Positions 46,807-58,166 of a stretch of 64,000 nt of DNA are shown piece by piece. A model generated the notes under the pieces. The model saw only the letters and a list, made by a program, of their open reading frames with translations. It did no database searches and was not told the origin of the DNA. Source of the stretch: Ilex aquifolium (Eukaryota > Streptophyta > Magnoliopsida > Aquifoliales > Aquifoliaceae); the NCBI GenBank assembly GCA_951799425.1, contig OX637409.1:8769960-8833959 (forward strand). The letters are read 5' to 3'. Numbering within the stretch: position 1 is the stretch's first letter; every line of letters begins with the position of its first letter. The translations under genes were made by a program, and so were the position numbers.

Positions 46807-49306
46807 GCTTTACACTTGCGTTTGTTGCTCAGAAGGAGTATCGTGATGATGTGTGTCGATTCAATAATTCACTGTCTTGTCTTAAGCAATCACCTAGAGC
46901 TTGATTTTAGTATGCTTATTATTTAGGTGGAGATATTTGCAGTCCTGTTTATAAAATTTGATAATCAATCCAGTGATGTTTCTTATCAAATCATTGGTGC
47001 TATCCACCTTTAGTAGCCTTCATTCCATGCTAGCCATTTTTTATCTATATGATTCAGCTTGAGGAGGAATGATAGATTGTTACTTTCCTATTGTCCTACT
47101 TTTCTGTTATGTCGCTGTCTTATTTCGTTCTATTTTCCTAATATTGCATTAGTCTACAACATCAATCTAATACTTGTTATTTTTTTATTTTGATGCCTTT
47201 TGAACTTATATTTTGATAACATTTATTAGAAATATAACATAAATATTTATTAATCATGTATATGGATATATTATTCTATATAGAAGTTGCAAAACGAACC
47301 ATAACCAAAAATTGTGTACCAATTAAGCCTACCCCCACCGTACCGCGTATTGGAAGAAGTATCGTACCATATATCAAATTGATCCACGATCCATGTAACA
47401 TTGTCCTAAACCCAATATAGTTCCACAATCTCCTTCTTGCTGCTGCTGCTTTTTTTTTTTTTCCCCTAAACTCTAATATTCAATTTTTCAAGTTTCAACT
47501 GTAATGTGGCGTACATCCGACCCTCTTGGGAGCCTCATGTACTGGGCAAAGCTTTTTTTACTTTTAAGATAAGGCTATGCATGTTTATATTTGTGATTAC
47601 TTTCCATAATGGTCTGTTAATCAATTTGAAAGTTGATCTCTGTTTCTGGGGTGGTGCAAGAGTTGAGGTTCACATTTTTTTTGGGGTAAATTGAATTAGA
47701 AAAATCTTATTCAAGGTGAAGAACTTAACTAAGGGTTGTAAAAGACACGTTTGTGATTGCATGTGCACCCCTTGCGCCTCAACAAGCCTCTGTGAGGCGG
47801 CTTCACCTAGACGCGATTGAGACGTATGAGACGCTTACCACACGTATTAAGCTTAAGGAGCACAGGCACTTGCTTTTTTTTTATCTCTCTTCTGTCTCGA
47901 TATTTTGGGAAGGCATAAATATCTAAACTCTAACTTGGAGAAAGTAGCTAGCAAATTTGATCAACTTCAATTTTCTGGGGCAGCACCAATGGCTGCAAGA
48001 TGATCGACCGCTCTTCCACTTGTAGTTGAGTAAGATACAATGTCAAATGATATAGAGGAGGAAGAGATGGAGGAATATAAATCCAATAATGGTGAAGAAG
48101 ATGATTTACTTGGTGATGAGGACGATTTTCAGATGCGTAGGATAGGTGGAGGTGTGAATTGTGAAGTGAATGTTTTGTTGCTTTGAGAGTTCGACTTGTA
48201 CATTTTCAAATGTAAGGACTTAATATATTATAGGTGGCTGTTAGAATTTGGATGTTAATGCTTTTGTTCAATTTGAATTTTAATATTCCAAAGTTGGAAC
48301 TCGTATACTTTGGAATTTTTGGATGCTTAGTTGCGACAATTTTTATGCCTTGCTTGCAAGATTTGTCAGTGATAGAATATTTGCTTATTATTTACGATAT
48401 TTGATCTCACTTTGATATAGGCTTCGCCTCATTTTGCGCCTCTTACCTAGGCTCTAGGAGACCCTTTAGTGCTTTGGTTCGCTTTGAGCCTTAAATAACA
48501 CTGCTCTCTTCTTCTTAAAGAGCCCTTGATTGTTACTACCAGGATAGTTAAATGAGAACCTGTTTTTTACTATTTGGTACGCCTAGCGGAGGAGCATTCT
48601 TCTCATGTGAACTTATATGTTGTATGCCAACTCTCCATACATGTTTGTTTATGGCCATTTTTTCCTTAGTTAAATAATATTTTTTTTGTAAATTTTCTCA
48701 TTCAGAAATTTTAATTTCTTCTTTGTGTTTGTTTTATGTTTTTTCTGGAGGTGAAGATTTTCTCATATAGTGGGAATTTCGTTGTTGATTACTTTAGATT
48801 TTCCCTACTATTTTGTGAATTTTGGGTCTTGCTATGATATGGTCCATATTTAACTCTTGTGACTTGTCTCATTTCTAAAGTTGCTCTTGTGATGGGAAAC
48901 AACTTTACTTTTCCAGACGAGGAAGAAAATTAGGAGTAATGGACAAATAACTTAGTTGCCTACTAATATTCTGCTTTCTGCATACTGTGTAACATATATC
49001 CTTTTTGCATTATCTTATTCTTGCTGATGTTGCAGTCTTGTTCTTGGTGGCGCAATGGAGGGTGATCAAACTTCTTTTGTGACAAGAAGTACATCAATCC
49101 TGATATTTGAAGAGGTGTTAAGAAAGTTGCTCACATTTGTGATGGATTCTACTTTCTCTTGGGTCAGGAGTGCAGGTTCTTTATTAATTGCTGAAGGAAT
49201 TGATTCTAAGCTGCAATCTGAATCTTCTATCGACATGCTCGGGATGGCTCATTTTGCGCTGGAAGTACTTAGTGGTAGCTTCTTTTGCATTAAGTCTTTT
49301 GGAAAT

Positions 49307-49434
49307 TGTTGGAGTTATTTCCTAATTTATTAGGGTTTTACCGTTTCCTAGTTTATCCTTATTGTACCTTTATTATTTGACTATATATACGGGGGCTCTA
49401 CACTTAGTTTGTATCCCTTTTACATATCTCAAGT
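49307..49434 (+). repeat. 5' LTR of the exon-inserted Copia element
   Basis: 128 bp, TGTTGGAGTTATTTCC to CATATCTCAAGT. A TATATATA stretch at about 49382 could serve as TATA box. Unusually short for a Copia LTR, and it ends AAGT rather than CA. Confidence 0.9.
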
Positions 49435-49446
49435 TGGTATCAGAGC
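49435..49446 (+). promoter_or_regulatory. Primer-binding site (initiator Met tRNA type)
   Basis: TGGTATCAGAGC follows the LTR without spacer, the standard Copia primer site. Confidence 0.88.
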
Positions 49447-52400
49447 CTAACCTCCATCTCTAACCCTAACCCAAACCTTAACCCTAGCCTTCATCACCTT
49501 CCCAACTGCCACCATCGACAGCCTCTCCACCGACAGAAACCAGAGACCATTCCACTGCCGGTGAAAAAACAAGAACAACATAACCCACCGACTGCACAAA
49601 CAGCCACCACGTTTCAGCCATAGCCCAGCGAAAACCAGCGACAACCCAACAAAGGACCACCGACCAGCATACTGCCTAACCCCAAACACCGAACGAAACC
49701 CAGCAAAGGACCACCAACCAGCATACTGCCTAAAACACCAACTGCACCGACAGCCAACAAAACCCAATAAAAAAACAAACCAGCACCTTAACCCAGCTAG
49801 TGAAACAGACTGACTGACCCAACCCAAATCCTTATTACGGCTGACCCAACCTTATCTAACCAAAATCAGCCAAACCCAAGTCAACAGCCCACCATCTCAC
49901 CGAAAGAGCCACATACTCCAACAAGCCCACTGCCCACAACCCAGCCCACTATACACCAGCGAACCCACTCCAAAATCAGCCAAGTGCCTAGCCTACTGCT
50001 CGGTCATTATTCAGTCCACTCATCAGCTCATTGTCGGGTCGTTATTGTTTCGTTCTTCGCACTCTTCGTTACAGTGCTGCCGGGTTACAGTATCTAGGAC
50101 TCCTTTTTAGAGAGGGGTTAAATCCTCTTTTTTGTTGATCCACTCTTGATGCAGTAGATCATTTATTTATATTTCCTGGATTTCTGGGCACCGTGACCTG
50201 ATTATTTGAGAGCTTTCTGGACCTTCTTTATCTGTCGCTACTGTTCGACTGAAGGTATATTATTCTCCCTTCTTTGGTCACGGGTGCCCTAGTATTATTG
50301 ATGATATGACTACTACTGAGGGAGTTGAGACCCCTATCGTTGAGACATCTGCTAGTACTTCCACCGGGTATAGGGATCGACAGTGCTCGGCCCAGCGCCG
50401 TCAGGGTACCCTACACCAGCGTAGACATGGGGATCCTCGTCAGTGTGATTATTGTGGCCGACTAGGACATCTCAGGGCTACCTGTTGGAAACTCCATCCG
50501 GAGCTTAAGCCACCTCCTCGCAGCCGTACTGCTGCCATTGTTGAGGCACCACCACCTACAGTCATTGCTCCTGCTACTACTGCTACTGCTCCTCCTTGGC
50601 AGAGTGATATGGATGCTATCACTTCTCGCTTAGATATTCTTATGTCAGCCTTGACTTCTCAAGGTTCGACTACTACTGCTGCGACTACTACAGGTATACC
50701 TCGTGCATTTCATACTTGCGCTAGTCCGTCTCCCCTTTGGATGCTGGACTCGGGTGCTAATGGTCATATGACAGGTGAGGCCCATCATTTCACCTCTTTT
50801 GACGAGCAGTTACATACTCAAGTTCAGTTAGCAGATGGTACACATGCCCCTATTGTTAGTAGGGGTACAGTCCACCTCCCAAATGGCTTTACATTACGTT
50901 CGGTGTTTCATGCGCCAAAGCTGGCCATGAATCTTTTATCTGTACATCAGTTAGCCAGAGATTTTCACTGTGCGGTTGTGTTTTTATCTGATTCGTGTTA
51001 CTTGCAGGACCTGAGTACCAGAAGGATTATTATCAGGGGACATGAGAGAGATAGATTGTATTATCTAGGCGATCCACCTCCGGTTTCACCAGTTTTTTCA
51101 CCTCCACCTCCATCACTTGCTTTGTCTTTATCTGTTCCTAGCTTGCATGCTAGTATTTTACCTAGAACTTGTCGTTATGATTTTTCATCACAAACTGTTC
51201 AGTTGTGGCATGACCGTTTTGGGCATACAAATTTTAAATATTTATGTATGTTATTTCCTGCTTTGAGTAAAGCTTGTGTTAGTGGTAAACTTGACTATGT
51301 TATATGTTCCCTATCAAAACATGTTCGGACCAGTTATATTCCTCGCATGCACCAGTCACCCAAACCATTTGACCTAATACACTCTGATATTTGGGGACCC
51401 TCTCCTGTTACTGCTCTGTCAGGTGCTCGATACTATGTGACTTTTATAGATGATCATACCCGTTGTACTTGGGTCTACCTTTTGCATAGGAAGTCTGATG
51501 TACTCCCTGTCATCACTCAATTTCTCCAGATGATTAAGACACAATTCGATGTCATTGTTTGTGCTCTTTGTTCGGATAATGCCAAAGAATATGTGTCTGA
51601 TGCCTTAGTGTCTCACCTCTCTTCTCAGGGTATTCTTCAGCAGCTCATTTGTCCATATACTCCTGAGCAAAATGGAGTTGCTGAAAGGAAAAATATGAGT
51701 CTGATAGGGATGGTACGTTGTATGCTTAGAGGTATGGGGGTACCAAAATATTATTGGCATTTTGCTGTTTTGACTTCTACTTTTTTGTGTAATCGTACAC
51801 CGAGTCGTGTTCTTCAGTATAGGGCTCCCTTACATGTCTTATTCCTTGAACGGACACTTTTTCCGGTCCCGCCTCGTGTTTTTGGCTGCACATGTTTTGT
51901 TCAGGATCGGTCTCCTACTCGCCATAAGCTTGATGATAAAGCGATTCGTTGTGTCTTTGTGGGCTATTGTCATCAGTCTAAGGGGTATCGGTGTTATGAT
52001 CCTATCAGGCGCCGTATGTATCATAGTCTAGATGTTACCTTTCTTGAGCATATTCCTTATTTTTCTTCCATTCCTGTGTCTTCCCCTCCAGTTGATGATA
52101 CTTCATTTGATTTTCCATTACCACAGGAGCCAGAGCCATTGGTCACTATCACTACAGAGTCATCAGTCTTTCCTCCTCAAGCACCACTTATCCCTGATAG
52201 TACAGAGTTACCAACCTCTCTACCTTTGCAGGTTTATGTTCGTCGCCCTCGCTCTCATCCCCCTGCTGATGTCCCCTCTACCTCAGGCGATGCAGGTAAT
52301 ACTTTTCAGTTCGTTGAGCATAGTGATACACCTGTTGTTAGTACTGATGAGATTGCAGGTACTGAGCCAGTTACTTTGTCTGATGAGACATTTTCAGTGG

Positions 52401-54100
52401 AGGATGATGATTTAGGGCATCGTTATCCGCGACGTGATCGCCGTCCAGTTGTTCGTTATGGTTGGACCACCAAGAGTTTATATCCGATCTCTGCTTATGT
52501 TTCTTATGGTGATCTGTCTCCTACATTTCGAGTTTATAGCATGGCCTTATCAGATACGCCGATTCCTCGCTCTGTTTCAGAGGCTATGCGGGAGCCCCAG
52601 TGGGTTCTTGCCATGCAGACGGAGATGGACGCTCTTCAGCGTAATCATACATGAGACCTTGTCTCCTTACCTTCAGGTGAAGCCTGTTGGCTGTCGATGG
52701 GTTTACACCCTGAAGTTTCTTGCGGATGGTACTATTGATCGTCACAAGGCTAGGCTTGTGGCGAAAGGCTTTACTTAGGTACCAGGTCGTGATTTTGGTG
52801 CTACATTTGCCCCCGTAGCAAAATTGACTACTGTTCGGTTGATTATTTCTCTAGCTGCGGAGAACTCTTGGCCTCTTCATCAGTTAGATGTGAAGAATGC
52901 GTTTCTTCACGGTGATCTGGACGAGATTATTTATATGGATGCACCACCGGGCTTTCATGGTGAGGGGGAGTATGCTGGAAAGGTATGTCGACTGCGTAAG
53001 TCTCTTTATGGACTGAAACAGTCACCACGAGCCTGGTTCTCTCGTTTTAGTGATGTAGTCGTACGTTTGGGGTTCACCAGATGTCATTCTGATCATACCT
53101 GCTTTATTCGACGGAATATTTCTGGACAGTGTGTCATCCTTTTGGTATATGTTGATGATATTATTATTACTGGGGATGATATTTCTGGGACTGCGCAGGT
53201 CAAGGTAGACCTTGGGAAGGCCTTCGATGTGAAGGACCTTGGATTTCTGCGATACTTTCTTGGGATTGAGGTTGCCCGTAGCAACAGGGGTGTTGTTCTT
53301 TCTCAGAGAAAGTATGTTCTGGATCTTCTCTCAGACACTGGGATGCTGGGGTGCAAACCGGCATCATCACCTATGATTCCAAACCTGAAGCTTACTGCTG
53401 AAGGTAAGGAGTTGAGAGATCCGACTGTTTATCAGAGGTTAGTTGGTAGACTTATCTACCTAGCCAACACTAGACCAGACATTTCATTCGCTGTCAGCCG
53501 AGTTAGTCAGTTCATGCACAGGCCGTGTCAGCCTCATCTTGATGCAGTTTATCATATTCTTCGGTACCTCAAGTCTTGTCCTGGACTTGGGTTGTTCTAT
53601 GCATCAGGATCTCAGACTGGTTCTCTAGCCTGTTATTCAGATTCAGATTATGGGGGAGCGTGTGACGGTCGATCTACTACGGGCTTCTATGCTTTTCGAG
53701 GGACTCATCTTATCTCTTGGAAGAGCAAGAAGCAGGCAGTTGTCTCCCGCTCGTCAGCAGAGGCAGAGTATCGGGCACTGGCACTTGGCACGTGTGAGAT
53801 TATCTGGTTACGATCGATTCTTGGCGAGTTAGGATTTCCAGTGACTTCTCCATCCACATTATATTGTGATAATCGATCTGCTATTCAGCTCGCTTCTGAC
53901 TCTGTACTACACGAGAGGACGAAACATATAGAGATTGATGTTCACTTTCTTCGGGAGAAGGTTCGCTGTGGTATTGTCATTCCATTGTTTGTGGGGACCA
54001 GTGATCAGGTTGCGGATGTTTTCACAAAACCTGTCACTCTATCCATTCTTCAGGACTCGGTTGTCAAGCTTGGCTTAGTTGATATTTTTGCGCCTAGCTT

Positions 54101-54109
54101 GAGGGGGAG
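54101..54109 (+). promoter_or_regulatory. Polypurine tract of the Copia element
   Basis: GAGGGGGAG lies directly before the 3' LTR. Confidence 0.88.
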
Positions 54110-54237
54110 TGTTGGAGTTATTTCCTAATTTATTAGGGTTTTACCGTTTCCTAGTTTATCCTTATTGTACCTTTATTATTTGACTATATATACGGGGGCT
54201 CTACACTTAATTTGTATCCCTTTTACATATCTCAAGT
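54110..54237 (+). repeat. 3' LTR of the exon-inserted Copia element
   Basis: 128 bp, identical to the 5' LTR except one A/G difference (CACTTAATTTG versus CACTTAGTTTG). Confidence 0.9.
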
Positions 54238-54691
54238 GAAATGAAATTGGGTTGGTTCCAGGTCTTTTAGCCCCAATTTGGGTGATTGACTGGGAATGTA
54301 GCATGGCATCAGTTTCCAATGATGAGCTTGATGGTGAATCTTCAGAAAAAACCAAGGCCAGGCTGGGTTGTTGTGAATCTTTTCATACTTTTCGATGCAA
54401 GATAGGTAATCAATTCTTTAAGAGCCTCGACAGAGATTGGGAAATGTTTTGATTCAGTCTATCAAGTTTGCCATATTCAAGGAAGAAAAAGTAGACATAG
54501 ATAAAATGATATCTTTGTGCTGCTATTGGATGCTCGAAGTTCTTGAATGTCTTTGTCAAGACCAATTTGAAGAACAAATTTTGTTAGACCAGTTTCTGAA
54601 CAGGAGTTATTTGTGGCCTTCGTGGATTATACCCGATGTCAGTAATGGAAAAAGATCAGCTACCTTAAAAATTGAAAATGTCTCTATTAAG

Positions 54692-57600
54692 GTGAGTGGG
54701 TTTTGTTTATAATAACTTTTGCTGACATCATTTGGTTTGGTTTGTATTGCTAATTAATTTTTAGTTTTTTTTTGCTTGAGAATTAATTTTTAGTTAAAAA
54801 TATGTTTACAGTGATCTCTTGTATGCATTTTGTTCGATTATTATTTGTAGTCTTGATGACTTATATTTGTTCCCCGTTTACTTCAGTGCACCCCCACTTT
54901 AACTTCTTTTACGGTATGGTGTTTTTAATTTCATATGTGCATATTTTTTTGATAAGTTGACACCATATATATTTATCCTTACTATCATCATGATTTTCCA
55001 GCTTTGTGCTTGTAAGAAGCCTTTGAATGAACGGTATTTGCGAATTGGTTTTTTTGTCTGTGTTGGATACACTGTAGATGGGGCTGCAAGCCTGCGAGGA
55101 ACATCACTCACCTTCTGTCAATTATGATGGACTAGCAGTTTAGTACTGAAAAGTTAAAATCCATTTTGAAAATAATTTTACTGTGTATGGTAAGCACCAA
55201 AATATCATTCTTATTTTGTAGGTTATGACTTGCATGTAATATTGTTATCACTACGAGATAGCCATTGCCCATTTGAAGTTTTGGTCATCGCCTGCGGATC
55301 AACTTATAATAACTTATAATTTCTGAATGTTCAGGATAGGCTTCATTCAGGCCTCTTCTATGCTATGACATAATTCCTGCACAATTTATAAACTTTTTCC
55401 TTGTCAAAAGGGCTCTCTGGTATAAAGCTCACTGCATAACAGATAGGTATCACTTTAATTTACCAAACATGCCACTACTAATGTTTGTATACTTACTAGA
55501 CTCTAGCAGGCCACTGAATCCTACCAAACATACATATCACGATAAATTTTCAGTTGTTAGATATTATTATAGTAAAATATCGTGAGGAATTATTTGCATT
55601 GAATCTTGAATTAAGAGAACATTACGGTCCATTTTGTTTTGGTTTTAGATTTGCTAATATTTATATTCCTTGAATATATTTTACATTATTCAGTAATAGT
55701 TTTCAAAATTTATCTTTCAATTATAGAGATTAGAGCTTGCAGAAGTACTACTACTAGTACAATAGTACTCAATGGATATTTAGCATAGAGCTCAGGATAC
55801 AGTGGCGTTAAGGATATAATGTTGGTAGATTTTTTTTTTTTTTCTTTTTGTGTATGCAGATGTACCTCGTAAAAGAGACCATTAAGTTTTGGTTTTGCTG
55901 AAGTATGTGACCTCACTAAAGAGATGCGCACCCAAGTATAAGCGATAAATTTGTAGTAATAACTCGGTTAAGTTTGGGGTCGAATCCACGTGGAACTAAT
56001 GTGGGTATTTTAAACAAAAGATCAATAGAGACAAATGTGATGGAAACTTTTGAAATGAGTGGTTGTGAAGAGTGTGTACTAGAAGAAATATAAAAGTTCT
56101 TAACAATAAAGAAAAAATCACTCTTTAGTTCGGGGATCCGAAAATGTGCACGAGTGTTTGAGTGCAATATTTGTACAACAGTGATAGCTCAGTTAACCTC
56201 TGTGTCAACATCAAGTTAATCGGAAGATGATGATTGATTTTATGTTAGAGAGCTTAGCTCTGACATTATACAATAGAGATATAAATATTGAATATGCCAA
56301 GATTAAGATGTCATGAAAACCTAACTTGAGTATTTGTTAGGAATCATAAGCATCACTTATAACAAGACTTAACTTATCAATAGGTGGTCAAACAATTGTA
56401 CGAAGTCCTTTAGCTTTGTTAATATATTCAATCATTCAAAAGTTAGATGAAACAATTAAGCGTAATAGAAATTGCACAAATATATTATTCAAACAAAGCA
56501 TTACAAATCTATCACCTTTCACTAAAGAGTGGATGAGAAATTACTTTCTTTTCATGGCCATCAGTGACCTAAAAAAGTGAGGGAATCTCATCCCTCTAAG
56601 TAAAGAGAACTACAATTACAAAAGATAAATACAAGTTTTTTCTTCAATAAAGAGTGAATGAAATGCTACTCACCCTTCATGGGAAGCTAAAAAAGTGAGT
56701 GAAATTCATCCCTTCAAATTAACAAGATGCAAATTACAAAGACAAGTACAATATTTCTTTGTCCACTAAAGAATGAATGAAATACTATTCACCCTCCGTG
56801 ACTTCAGGAGAAGCTAGAAAAGTGAGAGAAGTTTATCCCTCCACATGAAGAAGATAATTTACAAAAGAAATGTACAAGATAACTTAAAAAAGAAATGTAA
56901 ACATTACAAAAACTAGAGAGTATTTGAGAGAGGAATGCTTCTCAGAAGTCATCCATGCATGCTTCTGCTTAAGGACTAGAGGGGGGGTATTTATAGAGGG
57001 AGATGGCGGTAAAGGGCAGCAAGAAGGACCAATTTCAAGGCTTGGATTCAAGAGCAAGAAATGCAGTTTCGGGGAGCAGCGTCTGGATGTTGGCAGTGGC
57101 GTCTGGACGGTGCAAACTCTCTAGAATCCGTTTCTTAGGGCAAAATTTTGCATTTGGAGACGGGTGACTGCATGGTGGAGCGTCCGGACGGTGGTCTCTG
57201 GCAGTTGGTCCAAATTTTCTTACATACTATGTGGCGTTCAATCAGGAATCTCAAATGGGCGGTGGTGTCCGATGGTGGTCTTCTAGAAGCTTTTGTTTTT
57301 TCTACTTTTGGCTGGTTTTTTCATTTTTCTACCCCCAAATTTCACCAAATTACTCCTTATACCCTGCACTTTAGGTTAGCCTCCATATTTACCCTATACA
57401 ATTGAAATCACATAATTCATAAACAATTAAACATGAATTGCACGTTTAACCCTCTTAATGTATATTGAAATGTCACTTTAAGGGTTAATTAGTATGTCAG
57501 AATTAAAGGTACGTCATCTCTAATAGCTTAAGCATTTAGAGTAGATGGCAGTTTAAGAGGTTTGAAGTGGAGTGGATGCTCAAGCCAACAGTGGGGGTTG

Positions 57601-58166
57601 AAATTCAAAAGATATTGACTCTTAACGATGCCGTATCTGAAAAAAGAAGATTGTATCCATTGCACAAGGTTACTGTTATAGCGGATCTAAGAGAGGTCTG
57701 TGGTAGGCAGTCTTACCCTGATTTTGGAGTGGCTGATTCCCGCACGCAAGATCGGTGATGCATCATTGAAGCGGATGAGCACATGCCATCGTTTTGGGTC
57801 CAACCTCTCATATCCTGTCAAATTTCACTAGCAATATTTCCCTTAGTTTATTCTGACATACTGACATTGAGCTAGTTTTCGCAAAAGTGTGTATGTGTGT
57901 TCAGCTGTTTTGGTGGCTTCTTCCCCTTTTTTTATTTTGTTTATGGGTTTCTGGGTCGGTGGTTTGGATTATTTTCTATTAGGCTTTTTGGCAAAATCTG
58001 GTTGTCAAGTGCTGCCTCGTCTTTACAGGATCATATTCACTGCAAAAAGGGTATTATTTCTTATCACAATTGTATTCTGAATTTACCTGAATCTCATGTT
58101 CAGTCTTTTATATTGTACAATGCAAAGTGTGTAGCTTATTAACTGCAAATGTCTACTGTGTTGAAG
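54692..58166. other. Intron of LTN1 copy B between the split exon and the 3' half
   Basis: 3.5 kb. 57538-58166 matches 1-631 of copy A. 55915-57530 looks like an inserted non-coding repeat: it begins near AGATGCGCACCCAAGTATAA, with GTCGAATCCACGTGGAACT at 55979, a phrase common at ends of plant repeats. Whether copy A has this block is not visible. Confidence 0.5.
56519..56880. repeat. Three-unit tandem repeat of about 120 bp
   Basis: Units start at about 56519, 56643 and 56762 with CACTAAAGAGTGGATGAGA / CAATAAAGAGTGAATGAAA / CACTAAAGAATGAATGAAA. Each contains AAAAAGTGAG and CATCCCT. About 80% alike. Confidence 0.65.

Larger units (their letters stand above)
42806..47500 (+). mobile_element. 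Old Copia-like LTR element remnant with nested insertions
   Basis: The tract 42806-43857 (with a Helitron inside) and 47069-47500 share blocks in the same order: ATTACTTTCCTATT, TTTTCTAATA, AGTCTACAA-ATCAATCTAATA, and near the end CTCTAATATTCAATT. I take these as diverged LTRs. A GAGGAGGAA purine tract precedes the second; TTGGTACTAGAAC, a worn primer-site-like sequence, follows the first. The interior near 46880-46920 can be read as LKQSPRA, the Copia RT motif. Most of the interior is missing and a solo LTR (44427-46806) sits in it. Heavily broken, old; ends approximate. Confidence 0.55.
42221..49035. other. Transposon-filled 6.8-kb intron of LTN1 copy B
   Basis: Contains poly-C/poly-A at 42312-42337, then a worn Copia element with two nested insertions (about 42806-47500). 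47700-48500 is a region with GCGCCTC and AGGCG motifs in both orientations near its ends (47775-47820, 48420-48450), perhaps another old DNA element. The rest is AT-rich with no gene. Confidence 0.6.
49307..54237 (+). mobile_element. Ty1/Copia retrotransposon, 4931 bp, inside an LTN1 exon
   Basis: LTRs 49307-49434 and 54110-54237 (128 bp each, one visible difference), TSD GAAAT (49302-49306, 54238-54242). Parts in Copia order: Gag end with a CDYCGRLGHLRATC zinc knuckle (about 50440), protease LDSGANGHMT (about 50750), GAG-pre-integrase (about 51200), integrase with DHTRCTWVYLL and PYTPEQNGVAERKN (51400-51700), RT with KNAFLHGDLDEIIYMD and YVDDIIITG (52750-53200), RNase H-like ending (53600-54100). 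The long gag-side tract 49435-50305 is Pro/Thr/Ala-codon-rich leader. Broken (at least one break in the polyprotein) but otherwise complete in layout. Low LTR divergence means a recent insertion. Confidence 0.92.
49036..54691 (+). pseudogene. LTN1: LTN1 copy B exon split by a Copia insertion
   Basis: The left part 49036-49306 reads RLVLGGAMEGDQTSFVTRST, ILIFEEVLRKLLTFV, MLGMAHFALEVLSGSFFCIK. The right part from 54243 reads GLVPGLLAPIWVIDWECSMA, CKIGNQFFKSLDRD. The two host parts are in the same frame across a single copy of the target site, so the Copia insertion is in an exon. Near 54437 the host frame then shifts: the continuation GNVLIQSIKFAIFKEEK, then CCYWMLEVLECLCQDQFEEQ and WPSWIIPDVSNGK, lies in another frame. 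The donor is AAG before GTGAGT at 54692. Confidence 0.82.

Noticed and set aside
49447-49827. 126-codon minus-strand frame
   Set aside because: Antisense of the C/A-rich leader of the Copia element.
57148-57405. 85-codon frame
   Set aside because: Intronic, in the unclassified repeat block; composition random.
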